Shown here piece by piece: positions 36,566 to 49,480 of a DNA stretch of 64,000 nt. Positions within the stretch are counted from its first letter, which is position 1. Each line of letters opens with the position of its first letter. The notes beneath the pieces were generated by a model. That model made no database searches and was not told the origin of the DNA. It was given only the letters and a program-made list of their open reading frames with translations. The position numbers and the translations under genes are program-made. The DNA lies in contig CM049322.1 in the NCBI GenBank assembly GCA_026874595.1, positions 46,557,340 through 46,621,339 of the forward strand, given 5' to 3'. The DNA comes from Sipunculus nudus. Taxonomy: Eukaryota > Annelida > Sipuncula > Golfingiida > Sipunculidae.

Positions 36566-37200
36566 TCATAGAGTTCGAGTCACCAAGAACCCGAGTCCAA
36601 GTCCGATCTAATAAAAACCTCCATTTTAAAAGAAATAATGTTAACTCGTGCATTTATCAATTTTGCTATTGATGTTGGTTCTAAAGCTTGCTGAATCTAG
36701 TCTAGTCTGATATTGTGTTCGTAGTTCCTTCATGTATATGCTTCATATCGTGTATCAACATTTTTTCCCTGTTAAACTCGACATGGATTCGACCTGATTT
36801 CTCGAGTCCTTAAAATTCCGAAAACAAGTCTCACTACCAAAAAAAAGTGGACTCTAGTCTTCCATCACTGTCAACAAATCCTGCATAGATGATTGTTTGA
36901 AACTTCATGAAGGATTTGAGTCATTGTAATATCTTTCCACTTTTTGTGACCAATAGTCCACAACCCCCAAATGAACTTGACATAGAGGCAATCAATGCAT
37001 TAATTCTTTATATATCATGACAGGTTTAAAACTTTTATTCAAAACACTATGTGGTGTGACATTTCTGTAAAAGTGATTAGGCCTAGTTATTCAAATTTTA
37101 TATTCTGCCCGAATGAAATGTGTAGCATTGTATATAAATGTAATGATCTAATTTAAGTATTTGTTTAGGCAACCTTGAACACTGTGATGGATAACTTTCA
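36566..37200. other. Gene 2 intron 3, non-coding
   Basis: AT-rich sequence between the inverted repeat and a zone of degenerate repeats; nothing recognised. Confidence 0.5.
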
Positions 37201-37454
37201 GGATGCTCAACAATATATCACAGTATGTAGGGCAAATCATCTAATTTCAGGCTTCTAACCAGATTTGACAAGGATCCCTTCCCATATTAAGTAAGAAATT
37301 TCTATGATTTTGGTATTTTTCAGGATACCTAAAATAATTTGTTTTGCCAATAGTTAACATAATATTGGTGACAGTCACGTAGTTTCTGGATTCCGAAGAG
37401 AGAATTTATAAATCACATAAACTTATCTATTTTACTGATTTTGCACAAAAAGTT

Positions 37455-37645
37455 AATATACCTAATCGCAGCACTCCCCATGGCCCAGATGGTGGTGTTC
37501 AGTATTCTTTAGGGGCGCAGGAAACTTGAGGAACCTAAGAAAACAAACGACGTTAGAAAGGTAACTACACCCCAATCTCGTGGATTGAATCTTGGTTGCC
37601 GGATGACAGAGCCCAGCGTGTTACCATATGACTGCCCAAGTGTCT
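37455..37645 (-). mobile_element. tRNA-derived SINE, degenerate copy
   Basis: On the minus strand a tRNA-like head has an A-box-like TGGGCAGTCATATGGTA (37622-37638) and a degraded B box (AGATTCAATCC, 37582-37592). A body follows that shares CTAAAGAATACT and GCCATGGGGAGTGC with the SINE at 37885. Confidence 0.6.
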
Positions 37646-37884
37646 AGTTTTGACTCTGCCCATCTTTTCCTCCGTTATCTTAGTTCACAGAATATAAGCC
37701 ATAGGGTTCTGATTTCAGTGTACCAGAGATTTTAAAATTGCCTCTTCCAATATTGAGTGAGAAGTTTCTATGTTCACAGTGTGTGTCTATCCGACTTCCT
37801 TTGTGCTTAGGTCATGTTTCACCCATAACTAAAAGAGTTAATATAAATTTTATTTAACTAACATTGATTGTATCACTAGTTAAA

Positions 37885-38043
37885 ATAACTAATACGAGGC
37901 ACTATCTATGGCTCTTTTGTTTGCACTCTTTAGTCCGTAAGACGGGCCGCTACAACCCACTGTCATAGCCACGTTGGGATTCGAACCAGGGTCGCCAGTG
38001 GAGGGAGCCGAGCGTTTTACCATTCAGCTGTCCAGGCCCCCAC
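37885..38043 (-). mobile_element. tRNA-derived SINE
   Basis: On the minus strand the head contains an A box (TGGACAGCTGAATGGTA, 38018-38034), the phrase AACGCTCGGCT and a perfect B box GGTTCGAATCC (37977-37987), spaced as in tRNA promoters. The downstream body matches the 37455 copy. It is not a functional tRNA gene: there is no intact cloverleaf or acceptor stem. Confidence 0.75.
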
Positions 38044-39556
38044 ATCACATTGTCATTATATCATGTAATAAAGATGACAAAACAAGGACCTGATAGAATC
38101 TTGGGTTAGACGTTTCTAGACCTGTATTACATGGATCAAGCCATTTCCAGAAGCTCACAGTGGTTCACAATCTCCTAACTACATTTTCGAATGAGATTTC
38201 AAAAAGACCTCTCGGGATATTTAGTAAGATATTTCTAGATTGTTAAGATATGAGCTGTGCTTTGACTATTAGGTTGTCAAATCATGTCACTTGATATAGG
38301 TCATTGTGGTCTATTTCGAATTCCCAAGCACATTTGCCTAGGTCATCCTTAGAAATCAGGTGAAGGTATTTAGTTTCAACAATTTCTAGGTTCATCGGCG
38401 CGTCCCCTGTCCGCAGACAAAAGACCATAGTGGCCTTATTTAAGGTATACATAAAGGTTGGCCTAGGACCAGCTTAGACTTAGCGTTAGAAATTTCAAGG
38501 TCCAATGCTCATGAGTTGTGCCTTAATCACGGATGACCTGGCGACTAGACGTCCCGACAACAAAAAAGACGACCGACTAAGCATGCTATATTTTAAGGTT
38601 TTAACATCTAAAGATATGTTATCTCTCTCTCTCTCATTCAAAGACAAACGTTTTAATATGTGAAATTGACATATGTGATGTTTGCTATGTTTGATATGTA
38701 GAACATGATATGGGGAATTTGGACCAGTTCTATGTAGGTATGGATTTCACCCTCAGCCTAAGAACCTCGGAGCATAAAGGTTCTGCTGTTTAGATCTAGC
38801 ATACCCATGATGAGTTGTGCGTAATACCTCATTCACAAGATAATCCTGTCAGCCCAAATAATAATATGCTTCATAAATGTTTATCTTTAGCAGCCATCAG
38901 CGACAGGGAAGTATCTCCACTATGTTTGGAAAGTTGGGACACAGAAGCATTGATGTTATGTTTTTCTTTTACATGCTGGTAGAAACCCGCAAAAAATAAT
39001 GGATGACCCCCTTTACCTGTTACCGAAGGCATATTCGTGTTTGTTTACAGCTGTTTAATAATGTTATGGCTTGTGGGGATGTGTGTATGAATATTTATTT
39101 TTCTACATGTGTCTGTGGGCGGCAATCCATCTGTGTCTCCTATTGTGTAGCAGTTATCTGTGTATTGTGTATATTGTATTTGAAGTTTTGTGCAAAGGTA
39201 GATAAAGGTAGTGGGGGTTTATAGTCTGATATCACTGGCGATGTCATTCACGTCAAACGCCACTTTGCTTTCTTGGTCTTTTGGGCTTTTTCATTCCACG
39301 TAGGGAAATTTAAATCTCATACTGAAGAACCAACATGTAACGTTGATTTATCGATAAATAAAGGGCCACTTAAGTCCTCTGCTAATCTCGAATCTCCGCG
39401 ACCAGCGTCAGAGTTACTTTACTTCTTGTACACAGGGACACACTATAAGGTTGGATGAGGATGTAAATATTTATTCGTCTAGTGTCCCACATATACGCTG
39501 TCATTTAAAATTAATCAGATTAGTCGTAAGATGTATTTTTGTGTACTTTTTAACAA

Positions 39557-39569
39557 CCCCCCCCCCCCC
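39557..39569 (+). repeat. Poly-C tract
   Basis: 13 C in the leader of unit B; the 28160 fragment lacks it. Confidence 0.9.
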
Positions 39570-40121
39570 TCCTCTGCATGTTTGTTTACTTTCCTACCGC
39601 ATGAATACAAGCATGTTCCGCACGGTGTCCTAGGAGATGGCTTACATGCATGCCGCACAGTAATCGACCCGTTAGCATGGATTGATAATTTTGTATATGA
39701 GCTCATCTTTTCTGATAATGCATAAGTCATAGTCTGGTGTTATAATTCTCGACACAACTCCATAACATTCATGCAACAGGATGGATGGCGTTTGCAGTGG
39801 GTTTTTTTTCGCCGGTTATCTGTGTCACGTCTGAAGTATAAGCTTACCAGCTTACTTGGTTGTGTAATAAAGACTGCACCAGATGAAGATAAATACATTT
39901 ATGAAACAAATCCTAAATATGTAAAGTGCTTTGCCGCAATTTCTTAGATATATACTTTTCCCGCACCCATTTATTCACATACACCCTATCATTATTTTTC
40001 TTCTCACTATGTGCATGGCTCATTAAGCTGTCTTGACTCAATATCTTCAGACAATGTTAAAGATTGACTGAGGTTCATAGTTTAACACTTCAGCATTAAT
40101 GATTAGTGTATTTTTATTTAG

Positions 40122-40209
40122 TAATCGGTTCTCATGGCGGCTTAGTGATAGGCATTGTCGTCGGAATCTCTCTTCTGATCACGGCCGGCGGTCTCTGCTT
40201 GGCCTGTGC
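40122..40209 (+). CDS. Receptor gene 2, exon 4 (transmembrane)
   Basis: Acceptor TTTTATTTAG, phase 1 in and phase 2 out (GC|GTAGGA). It encodes VIGSHGG followed by a helix with GxxxG-type spacing (GIVVGISLLITAGG) ending CLACA. It has the same length as the gene 1 exon at 358. Joined to exon 3 the first codon is GTA. If the donor were not used, a TAG at 40211-40213 would end the protein directly after the helix. Confidence 0.75.
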
Positions 40210-40670
40210 GTAGGAGGTTAGTAAAGTAAAACTCGTTAGGATTGGTTGTGGTGATAACAGACAATAACTTGCGTTTGAAAGGATGTAGTAAATGCTTCCA
40301 TTTTACATACCTCAAGTAAGACCAGACATATCTGTCCTCCCCTTTGGTGTGTAATCTATTAATCCATTTTTGCAACCAAATAGCAATAAATTCGCGCAAT
40401 GTGCAGTTACGTCTCTACTGGATATTTGAATATTATGATACTTGTCAGTATTACCAATTTCAGGAGAAACTATTCTTTTTTAAGCCAATTCTAATATTTA
40501 AAAAAATATAAGAATAAAAGAGGCTGATATTATTTTTAAATAGTTAATCTATGGAAGTTATGGCACATTTTTTTCTGCAAAGAAAAGTATATAGTCTATC
40601 TGACATTGATATAATCAATAATCTACTTATTTATATGTCGGTTATACAAAAGCAAACCCATGTTTTGCAG

Positions 40671-40959
40671 GAGGAGGGTTGGACCAACTATAAAAAAAAC
40701 AAAAAAAAAAAAACAGAGAGAATCAAAAGATACTGGTAGTATGTATACTGACATAAACGCTAAAACGCCAAAGAGCCACTCAGTAAAGGGTCAACCCCTG
40801 TGGCAAATAAAGTCGACAATGTTAACGCTCTCCCCAGCGAAGAACAGAAGCCGTCACCGTGAGATCGAGGCAAACACAAGCACGCAAACACGGAAGAGGA
40901 AGGTCAGAGGTCAAAGTGCGCTGAAATCACAGAGACAAAGCGCGGCGGTTCACCGGTAG
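40671..40959 (+). CDS. Receptor gene 2, exon 5 (ITIM-like cytoplasmic tail)
   Basis: After TGTTTTGCAG, phase 2, 95 codons to TAG at 40957-40959. Order: a Lys-rich juxtamembrane stretch (VGPTIKKTKKKK, from 8 A and 13 A runs), then SMYTDI, which fits the ITIM consensus S/I/V/L-x-Y-x-x-I/V/L, then KTPKSHSVKGQP, then LSPAKNRSRHR and a basic C-terminus. ITIMs recruit SH2 phosphatases in animal immune receptors; that role is inferred here. The five exons sum to 1038 bases, exactly 346 codons. Confidence 0.6.
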
Positions 40960-41077
40960 AGGGCACTTAGGAAGTGGTGAGCGGGTTTAACGAGCTTGAG
41001 AGCACTCATCACCATTCTGCAGACAACCCTGAGCCCAAAACTACGTAATCCAACTTTTAAAGTTATGGAGTACTGTA

Positions 41078-41083
41078 AATAAA
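41078..41083 (+). terminator. Poly(A) signal of gene 2
   Basis: AATAAA about 120 bases past the stop codon, in a context (TGTAAATAAAAATTCTTG) kept in the gene 1 copy. Confidence 0.6.
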
Positions 41084-41099
41084 AATTCTTGTTATGTTC

Positions 41100-43284
41100 G
41101 ACTTAGTACTCTTGGTACATCGTTTGTATGTACAATAAGTCTCTATAATCAAGTTACATTCATATTCATAAAGCTTAAGATGAAAATCATCTTTAAATGA
41201 ATATTTGCCGTTCATCTGTTTAACTTAAAAAATAAATAGAGCATGATTCAGCTATTTGGCAGTTGTATAGCCTCTAAATAAATCAACCAGTTACTCAGAT
41301 AATTGGCTGAAAAATACATGGGACAAGAAAGACACGCTGGAAAGCACCTCCTTCCTCTCTAAGTCACAGGGCTTACAGGTTGAAGAAACCTTCGCATCTC
41401 ACACTCTGACATTGCCCTCAGTAAGCTTGCGACGTCAGGATTAGTACGTGACCATTAAGAATACATTACATTTATTTTTATTGCAAACATACAGCCATGA
41501 TTATGACATGAGGCGATCTATAAACACATGTCATATCACTTATGTATAGTCAATATTCGCATTCATTGTTTTGTCTAGTATATAGAACCAATTTCTCAAT
41601 TATTAAACATTTACATTAAACCCTTAGTTTAAGCTGGTCATATACTTCTCAACCAAATAACTGATTGACTTGCATGCGGATAATATTAGTTTTTTTTAAT
41701 CAAAGATTGAGAATAAATATGCTATAATATAAATAAATAATATAAATATTTTAATTCCTCTGCCAATCAGTTTCTTGTGATGCCCAATACACCTTGTTTT
41801 GAATTTATCTATATTAACATGTCCCAGTATCCTGTATTTATTATGTAAACACTAAATCTTCAACGATGTACACAAATTGTTCTTATTCAATTGAATAATA
41901 ATGAACATTGGAGGATTCTTAAAACACAAGAAAATAAATTTCTAATTACAGGTGTTTAACCATAAATGCCGGCCTGTGACAGTCTAATTTTATTGTACGC
42001 AAAATGGCAGCCCCCATTAGCCGTTTCGAGAAACAGAGATATAAAAAAATAAAAATGGGTGGGTGAATGAGACAGAAAAGTACTCCGAGGACAACGCCGG
42101 ACAAGAGTCTATCTGCGATGAATAAGGGGGCAAAGGGGTACGTGTACCTATAAAGTTTACAGCAGAATTACGCTTTTTTTGGACCAAACCCAAATCTTCA
42201 AAAAAGTAAGATAACATGTTTAATTCGAAACTGAATGTATTCTTAAATATGTATGGAACAACAGCCATTACCTAATGTCCACCGGTTCCTGGATTCACTG
42301 AAAAAAAAGAAGATATATGTGCATACTGGTAGCATTATTTTTAATACCACAAAAATCAAATGAACGGAGTTTCATTCCTGTGTTTGTCAAAATTGTTTAT
42401 CTCATAATGCACCACTTTTAAGTGTTCAACGACCATGGTTTTATGATTATAAGTACAAATTAACAGTAATTACTAAATTAAGACATATTACACATATCTA
42501 TTTATTGTTAAATATATCCGGTTTTATGGCTAAAAATAAATAACTGTTAAATTCAATGATATTATAAGTAACTTTCCATGGTTATATATTTTCTCATTAC
42601 CAGAGGGATAAATGCACCCTTCCGTATTCTACTGGTGTAAGTTTATTTCTATTTGGAAAAAATTGAAATCAAGACCTTGAAAGAATTCGCTGCATATAGT
42701 AAGGCCTGAAATTAACAAGGAGAAAATTCTCAATATGTCCAGCGATACAAATTTAGCCACAACCGTAATTACCGCCATAAATTGGGCCAAACAAAATATT
42801 CCTGGCTGCCTTTAGTTTAAAATTTGAACTTACGTCCGACGAAAATAAGACAACAACTAAGCTTGAATCCGAAATAAAAGTATCAAATATCTGTATCAAA
42901 CGTATCCTTTTCCTGCAATTGCACAGTGTTTATTAAAAATGAATCGAATTTTCCTTTAAAGTATAACCATCACGCTACTTATATATTTTAACAGTGTAGT
43001 AGCTATGATTTTGTATAATATAGTTTTAGTAAAGTATCAGTTAAATTAAGTATGACTTCATTATGCTTGACTCCCAAAATTCAGTTTCTTCCGTGCATTC
43101 CTACAACGCTATCCTTTGTGCTCAAAAATTCATACTGAAATCAAAATTACAAATTGAAGGTTTAAGGGTCCTCGGTGTCTCTGTTGATCTCATATTGCTT
43201 TATTAGGCCCGTAGTATACATGTACATGCCCATACATGTTCTTTATTTTGCTTAGTATAATATTGCCGTTACAAAATACATTCG
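41100..43284. other. Non-coding, unit B
   Basis: Aligned in pieces with 1250-5750 of unit A; no conserved ORF. Confidence 0.6.
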
Positions 43285-43432
43285 AATCTCTTATTTGATC
43301 ATACGGTGGGAATCTTGTGGAGAATACATTGATAACTATAGTTAGCTAGATTTCTACAAATCTCTTATTTAATTATACGGTGGGAATCTTGTAGAGAATA
43401 CATTAATAACTATAGTTAGCTAGGTTTCTTCA
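43285..43432 (+). repeat. 74-bp tandem duplication
   Basis: 43285-43358 and 43359-43432 both start AATCTCTTATTT and include CGGTGGGAATCTTGT; only one copy is present in unit A (about 5785), so it arose after the A/B split. Confidence 0.9.
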
Positions 43433-43535
43433 AATTGAACGTGGTGTCTTAAAATGTCTGCAAATGAAATAACCACAGTATTTAATATTTTGTCATCTTA
43501 TTTCAGCCATACTTAGTGGGAGTTTCTTGCTTTTG

Positions 43536-43538
<3 letters not shown>

Positions 43539-43571
<33 letters not shown>

Positions 43572-43629
43572 ATATATTTATATATGTATATATATCTCGC
43601 AGTTATCCATTATACATACATACAAACAT

Positions 43630-43682
<53 letters not shown>

Positions 43683-43695
43683 AGTGAGTGAGTTA
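43539..43695 (+). repeat. (TC)n, (AC)n, (AT)n, (TG)n compound microsatellite
   Basis: (TC)14 at 43539-43567, then (AC)n, (AT)n and TGTG/GTGA from 43629. It replaces the plain AT tracts of unit A. Confidence 0.9.
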
Positions 43696-43875
43696 TATGA
43701 TTAGCAAAAACAAGAGAAGGCGGTCTTATGAGAAATGTTTCGGCTCTCAATGGATGCTTTTATTCAAATAATTCATATAGAAAATCGTCCCATATAATAG
43801 AACATTATTGCCAATTGAACTTAGCTCAGTCACTGCTATAATCAGCAAAGATGTGGGCCTAATGACACTTGTTTC

Positions 43876-44555
43876 CACTCCTCATTCGATTTCCACGATG
43901 GGTCAGTTTATATTTTTTTTTCATAGCGCCTATGAGAGCTGAGATAAAAAAGCACGTACAAATGCTGCATTAAACATATAACATTCATGATAAGCCGCCT
44001 CTTAAAAATCATATACCTACTTTACAGAAAAAAGGAGCCGATTCAGAAATAATCTATTCTTGGGTAAAAACACAGTTACTCGATATAACCTTTTTGTCAG
44101 TTAAGTACTTACATTTGTATCTGCCATTAATTGCCTCGACTACTGCACTCCGAACACTAAGGAACATAAGTATGAAGCAGCGAGAGTATACCTAAATATC
44201 ACAATTATCATTTGTCTAAACCTACTATATACTTTATTCAAAAAGATTTAAGTTATATAAAATTCCTGTGGGCCAGTTGTCGACGTGTCTTCGATGGAAT
44301 ATGTCCAAATCCAAGTGATGTGTAAGGCACACTGTGTCAACGTACGCTATGTCATTTGGTAACGCAGGTATGTGTGCAAACATCCAAATCGCCAGTACAA
44401 CACATGAGGTTGTTCCAAACATCTGTGTAAACATACCCATCGTCAAACGAATAAACCCCCTGTTTAGCGTATAGATACAAAATTGCTTGACTAACTTGAG
44501 AAAGCTCACATATGCTGATGCAATTGAGCCAGCATCACTGTTATTACGGCAGAAG

Positions 44556-44557
<2 letters not shown>
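43876..44557. other. Non-coding, unit B
   Basis: Aligned with 9015-10187; no ORF is conserved between the two copies. Confidence 0.55.

Positions 44558-44596
<39 letters not shown>
44558..44596 (+). repeat. (GA)n microsatellite
   Basis: About 19 GA units; counterpart of 10188-10244. Confidence 0.95.
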
Positions 44597-44599
<3 letters not shown>

Positions 44600-44600
<1 letters not shown>

Positions 44601-47584
44601 GACATCCCTATTTCACATTTATATATACTTGCTGGTAAATATACACAAACAATATAAAATAACGATTTTGAGGGATTTTGTAAGATTTTATAAGGAGTTT
44701 TATTAGGTCATGATTGTTTCCGACTCAAAAATATGAATACTGGAATAATTTTACAAAAGCAGTGATATTTGCCTTTTAACATAAGATGGTAGCGAGCACT
44801 TGTAATATCGAACATAGCAATATAAATCACAGTGAGATGAGGATACAATTTTGTACAAGGCACAAGCAACTTGTAGCTGAAAATAAATCAAGCCAGTCAT
44901 TCAACAAATATGTTGACTTTCTTATATGACATATCCATCATGTTAAAAAAAATGCCATTTTAGCTCGGCTTACCGTTAAATTTTGTTACATATATACACG
45001 TCCCCTCCGGATTCAGTGACAGACAGTAAATGACGGCACTAACCCTGGAAGACATGATTTACGCTTTGGTTATTATACACACGTTTATTCGTTTGTGTTT
45101 ATTCCTCACTGAAAAACCAATGTCTGATTTTCAGCTCTGTACATTGTATTGTATTCATATCCTTGCAACGGGGTAGTAGGCCAGAGAAGTGCAGATTTTC
45201 GTACAACCGTTGTTCCCACAGATGTCACTACTCAACGTAGGCCCTAACGAGTCATCTATTTTTTTACTAAACCTTAAATGTTCAGGTTAAAAGATATGTA
45301 AGAAGAGTTAGGCATTTTGAGATTAGTAAAAATAATCATTCATTGTAAATTATTGCTGATAGGTATCACGACTTTGATTATATTATCTAGAACTATTAGA
45401 GTATTACTTGATTAAAATTCCCGAATGAACATAAAAAAATAGTGGATTAAATTATCTAGTTATGATATCTATTATGATATACATGATACCTGTTCTGCTA
45501 AAACATTATTAGAAAACATTATAAGAATAGTTAGCAACAGCTGACTCGTGGTTCGCCCAAAACAGCTTAGTCAAGAACGATTTTATACACATTTAAACGT
45601 AATTGTTTTATGCACACAGTAATAAATACCTTAAAGAGTCGTAACTTTACACTTTGTTACTTAGCTTTACATAGTGATTTTGCACCTTGTTTATATAATG
45701 TTTCTGCTATAATTTCTAGGTTATCCATAAATACCTTTCTAATACTTGACAGCTCTTTATATCTCGTATAATCGCATGGAATTTGTTTTTTTTTTGTGAT
45801 AACGGAACGATGGACGAAATATATATTCCTTTCACGATACACATGAAAAAGCTCAACATTAGTCATCAAACAAAGAAAAAGAAGTAAGGATCTAGAGGCC
45901 GCCGCAAGTAATAACACAAAATACAGTGTCTAAGGAAGGCGGTTTGCTTTGATATAGGGGAATATTTTCGTATCGGTGTCTTTACTTTCATATTTTATTA
46001 TTTTCATTGATTAGAGTCAGGGTGTTAGTTATTCTACTGAAGATAATTGTTTCAATTTGATAAACGCATGGCATATATTATTGCCAGCCTTATTCAGAAG
46101 CCAAAGTAGTTTCCGTATTCACCACCAGATACCTCTGTATAGTGTACTCCATAATACCATATTCAAATTAGTCCCTGTGATTTTCCATACATAACATGTA
46201 ACAGAAAAATGCATCGGTTTTGTGCATTCTTACATAATTCTGTCAGATATCACGAATTACACGAAATGGATAAGCCTTTATGAATTTGCTTTTCATTCTG
46301 TGGAGATTCCAAGGACATAGGAGTTTATATATGTTGTGATATATGCCTTGAAAAAAGTGCAGGCATCTGGTGCATGCAACGTGCTCTAAGTTTTGTCATG
46401 TGGCATGAGCCGTTACAGTTTTAAGAAGAAAGGACTTGTGCATACTCTTTGCAATTGTATAATCGAGTAATTAACACTGGCATGTCAGCCTGGATTCTGA
46501 CTTTTGAGTTTACTAATCATTTATGTGGGTTTATAAACCAAGGAAAGGACAGTTTGCAGAGTTTGTGATATATGTGACAAGTGCCGCTATCTGGTGTGGT
46601 AGAATACCACTTGCTCTAAGTTTTGATAAGTGGTATGAATCGTTTTCATGTGATGAAATGCATGCCCGCAACGATTTAATAATAGAGTGATTAACACAGA
46701 CATGTTAGCCTTGATTCTGCTTTTATAATGTTGCCCATACAACAGAAAGATGTACGAGATGTACAAATATCATAAATGATCACTCGTTATATTTTACATT
46801 TAGGTTACTTTTAGTAGAGCGTTTTCATTTTTAAGTAAATGGTAATTTTTTATTATGAGCAGAATGGATTAAACATTTCAATACATGTGATAAAAATGGA
46901 AATTTAAAGCAAAGAGAATGTCAGTTAAAGCTACTTTGTTATACACCTGTGTGACCAAAACAGAAATACAAATGTTTGCATCTCTTTTGCACTTTCGCAT
47001 GATGGTTTTGTGTTTTATCATTGTTGGTTGTTTTATTTGTTCGTAATTTAGGAACTTCACCTGAAAAGGATACTATTGGTTTTGAAGAAAAGTTTTTGTA
47101 ACTCAAGTATTTGTTCAGTTTGGGACTTTTTGGTGTGGTAATAAGGGTAACAAGGAAAAAATCATTTATCAGTAAAACAAATTATTATAGTTATACAGTA
47201 TAATTAATTGCATAAATTGAGATGGACTCTCAATCCTGTGTCATGGCATTTTCGGATGTTTCATAGGTATATATTATTTGTACCTGGATTTGAGGTTTGT
47301 TTTATTGAAACAGAGTTTCAATCACGCCTATACTAAACATAAGATATAGTAAAATCCTACATCTGATGTTGGGAACAACGTCCATACGTGCAGATTTACT
47401 TTTTGAGTTGCTTGAATGCAAAGATTGAATATATACCTCATATATGACCTTAAAACACTAATTGATTTATTGTCAACTCACTTTGCAATGAGTATAGACT
47501 AAACGTTCCTTTTTCCCTTCCTGTTTTCATTCATTTCATATTTCCATTCATTTCATTTAACATTGTACTTCAATGTACGAATGT
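44600..47584. other. Non-coding, unit B
   Basis: Includes the diverged two-copy tandem corresponding to 11465-12425 (about 46130-46830). From about 47050 the sequence differs from unit A at the expected place. Confidence 0.55.
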
Positions 47585-47627
<43 letters not shown>

Positions 47628-47650
47628 ATATATATATATATATAATATAT
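47585..47650. repeat. (AT)n microsatellite
   Basis: Long alternating AT with a short break. It stands next to the displaced block that matches unit A 3580-4170, which also begins beside an AT tract. Confidence 0.9.
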
Positions 47651-47659
47651 ATACAATAT

Positions 47660-49480
47660 ATATGTATATTTCCCAATTTATTTTCCAGAACTTACCAAAC
47701 ATTCCAGTGATGTATTACACGTTGCCTTATAACGGACGAAAAATCATATATTATTAATAAACAGGTCTGTCTACTACAGAATAATACGGCTATAACATTA
47801 ATTTTATATATATATATATATATTATTATTATTATTATTTAGGCTTCTGTGTGAAAATAATATTACTTAACTCCATAATTGTTTTTGCAACAGAAGGAGT
47901 TTAATAGAATATTCTCTTAGTGTGTTTAATAAACTTATTTTAGTTTCGAATTTGGATATACTTGTATTATAAAGCTGTTTTCTCATTACTAATACATTTG
48001 CCAATACCATTCGTTCAAAAAGACATATTGTAAGTATCTAGGTCCATTTATTACCGAATGAAATATTTGTGTATGTTGTATGCGGCTTACTGTGTACGAT
48101 ATAGCCTGCAAATAATAACATGTTCAATGGATGAATTAATTTCATTTTTGGCTTGCTTTTTATGAACGGCAAAATTTATGGATATAAATAGCGCTGCTGC
48201 ATGAAAATGAAATTTCTTATCTCTGGGCTGCCATAATTATCATTCCTACTGAGATTGGTGTTAACTGGTATCATCAGGCGTATACAAGGTCTAGGTGATT
48301 AAATCTAGGACAATTGAGTAACTGTATACAGCTTAAAAAACGTATAAATAGACTTCATTTCATAGCATACGTATTTTGAAAATAACAACGGCAAATAATT
48401 ATCATCATTAAGATTATTGATTACGTTATTAAGGATTAGGTAATTTTTCTGGCCTTTCTTGCTTTTTGAATGCTGAGTAAAATTATACCTCACCTTAAAT
48501 GTAGAGATTGTCAGTAAACTTATCCTATTTAAGTTCTTATCATATATATAATGGACAATATTAATATGGTGATTTATTCGAGGCGGTCAGATAAGAATCG
48601 CTAAAACGCCTGGAAGTAAGAATTGATGAATTATATATAGTATAGAGTGAACAACAGAAAACTTATTGTATTTTATATTATACCATTTTTGCAACTGAAT
48701 GTAATCTTAAACTGTATGTTACATCAAATATCTCCTGTAGCACGCAAGACCGTGTATTTACATGTATTTACTTACAACAGGACTGTGTGTACACAGGTAT
48801 TACTATTTTGAATAAAACAGTATTTTGATGAGCGAAGGCTTGGTTTCATTTTTGTTTGTCACATGAAGTTTATAATACATCATTTGATTCCTCTCCATGA
48901 CCATAGAAATCAAAGTGTCCATATTTAGATATAAATAGAGCTCCCATAAAAATGCCCATTTATGTTTTCATTAATTATTTAGTAAAAATATCCATACCGC
49001 TGATAATCCTCTCCAGTCAAGCTTCACTAGCGAGACAGTTCGGTCCGCTTTTATGTCATCCTGTAACATAGTTGAAAATAAAATTTAATAAAACTGTATT
49101 GACATAATAGAATCACACGCTTCATGCATAGTCCCTAGTATCCGGTATATTACCTGTAATTACATTTTCCTTGAACTGATTCTCAGAGCATGCTCTTTAG
49201 ACCTTTCTTAATCATTACATGTAATGGCGTATTACCTAGCTATCATGCAAGTTAACAAGGCACTTACAATTTTCAATTACAGTTTTTCTATACCAGTATG
49301 TACTAACTTTGCAAAATGTATATAATAATAATACTACCATTACTACTACAACTACTGCTGGAACTACCACCAATAGTTATACTACTACTACTACTACCAA
49401 TGCTACTTTCACTACTATGCCATTATTATTTATGCGCTTACGACAAAGCCGTGGGCGTTTCTGCCTACACACAAACCCTT
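47660..49480. other. Non-coding, unit B
   Basis: Up to about 48180 it resembles A 3580-4170, out of order; from 48190 it resembles A 16400 onward. A triplet tract lies at 49325-49415. Confidence 0.55.

Larger units (their letters stand above)
37200..38520. repeat. Zone of degenerate repeated motifs
   Basis: The phrase AGTAAGAAATTTCTA with variants recurs near 37290, 37758, 38110, 38225 and 38485, often followed by a GAGTTGTGC-like phrase. The segment 38325-38500 also matches 63865-64000 (CCCAAGCAC, AATCAG, GGACCAGCT, TTCCAATG). This suggests an old dispersed or tandem family, with two SINEs inserted. Confidence 0.5.

Noticed and set aside
37970-38043. Functional tRNA gene
   Set aside because: A and B boxes are present but no acceptor stem pairs, and a second degenerate copy with the same body shows it is a SINE.
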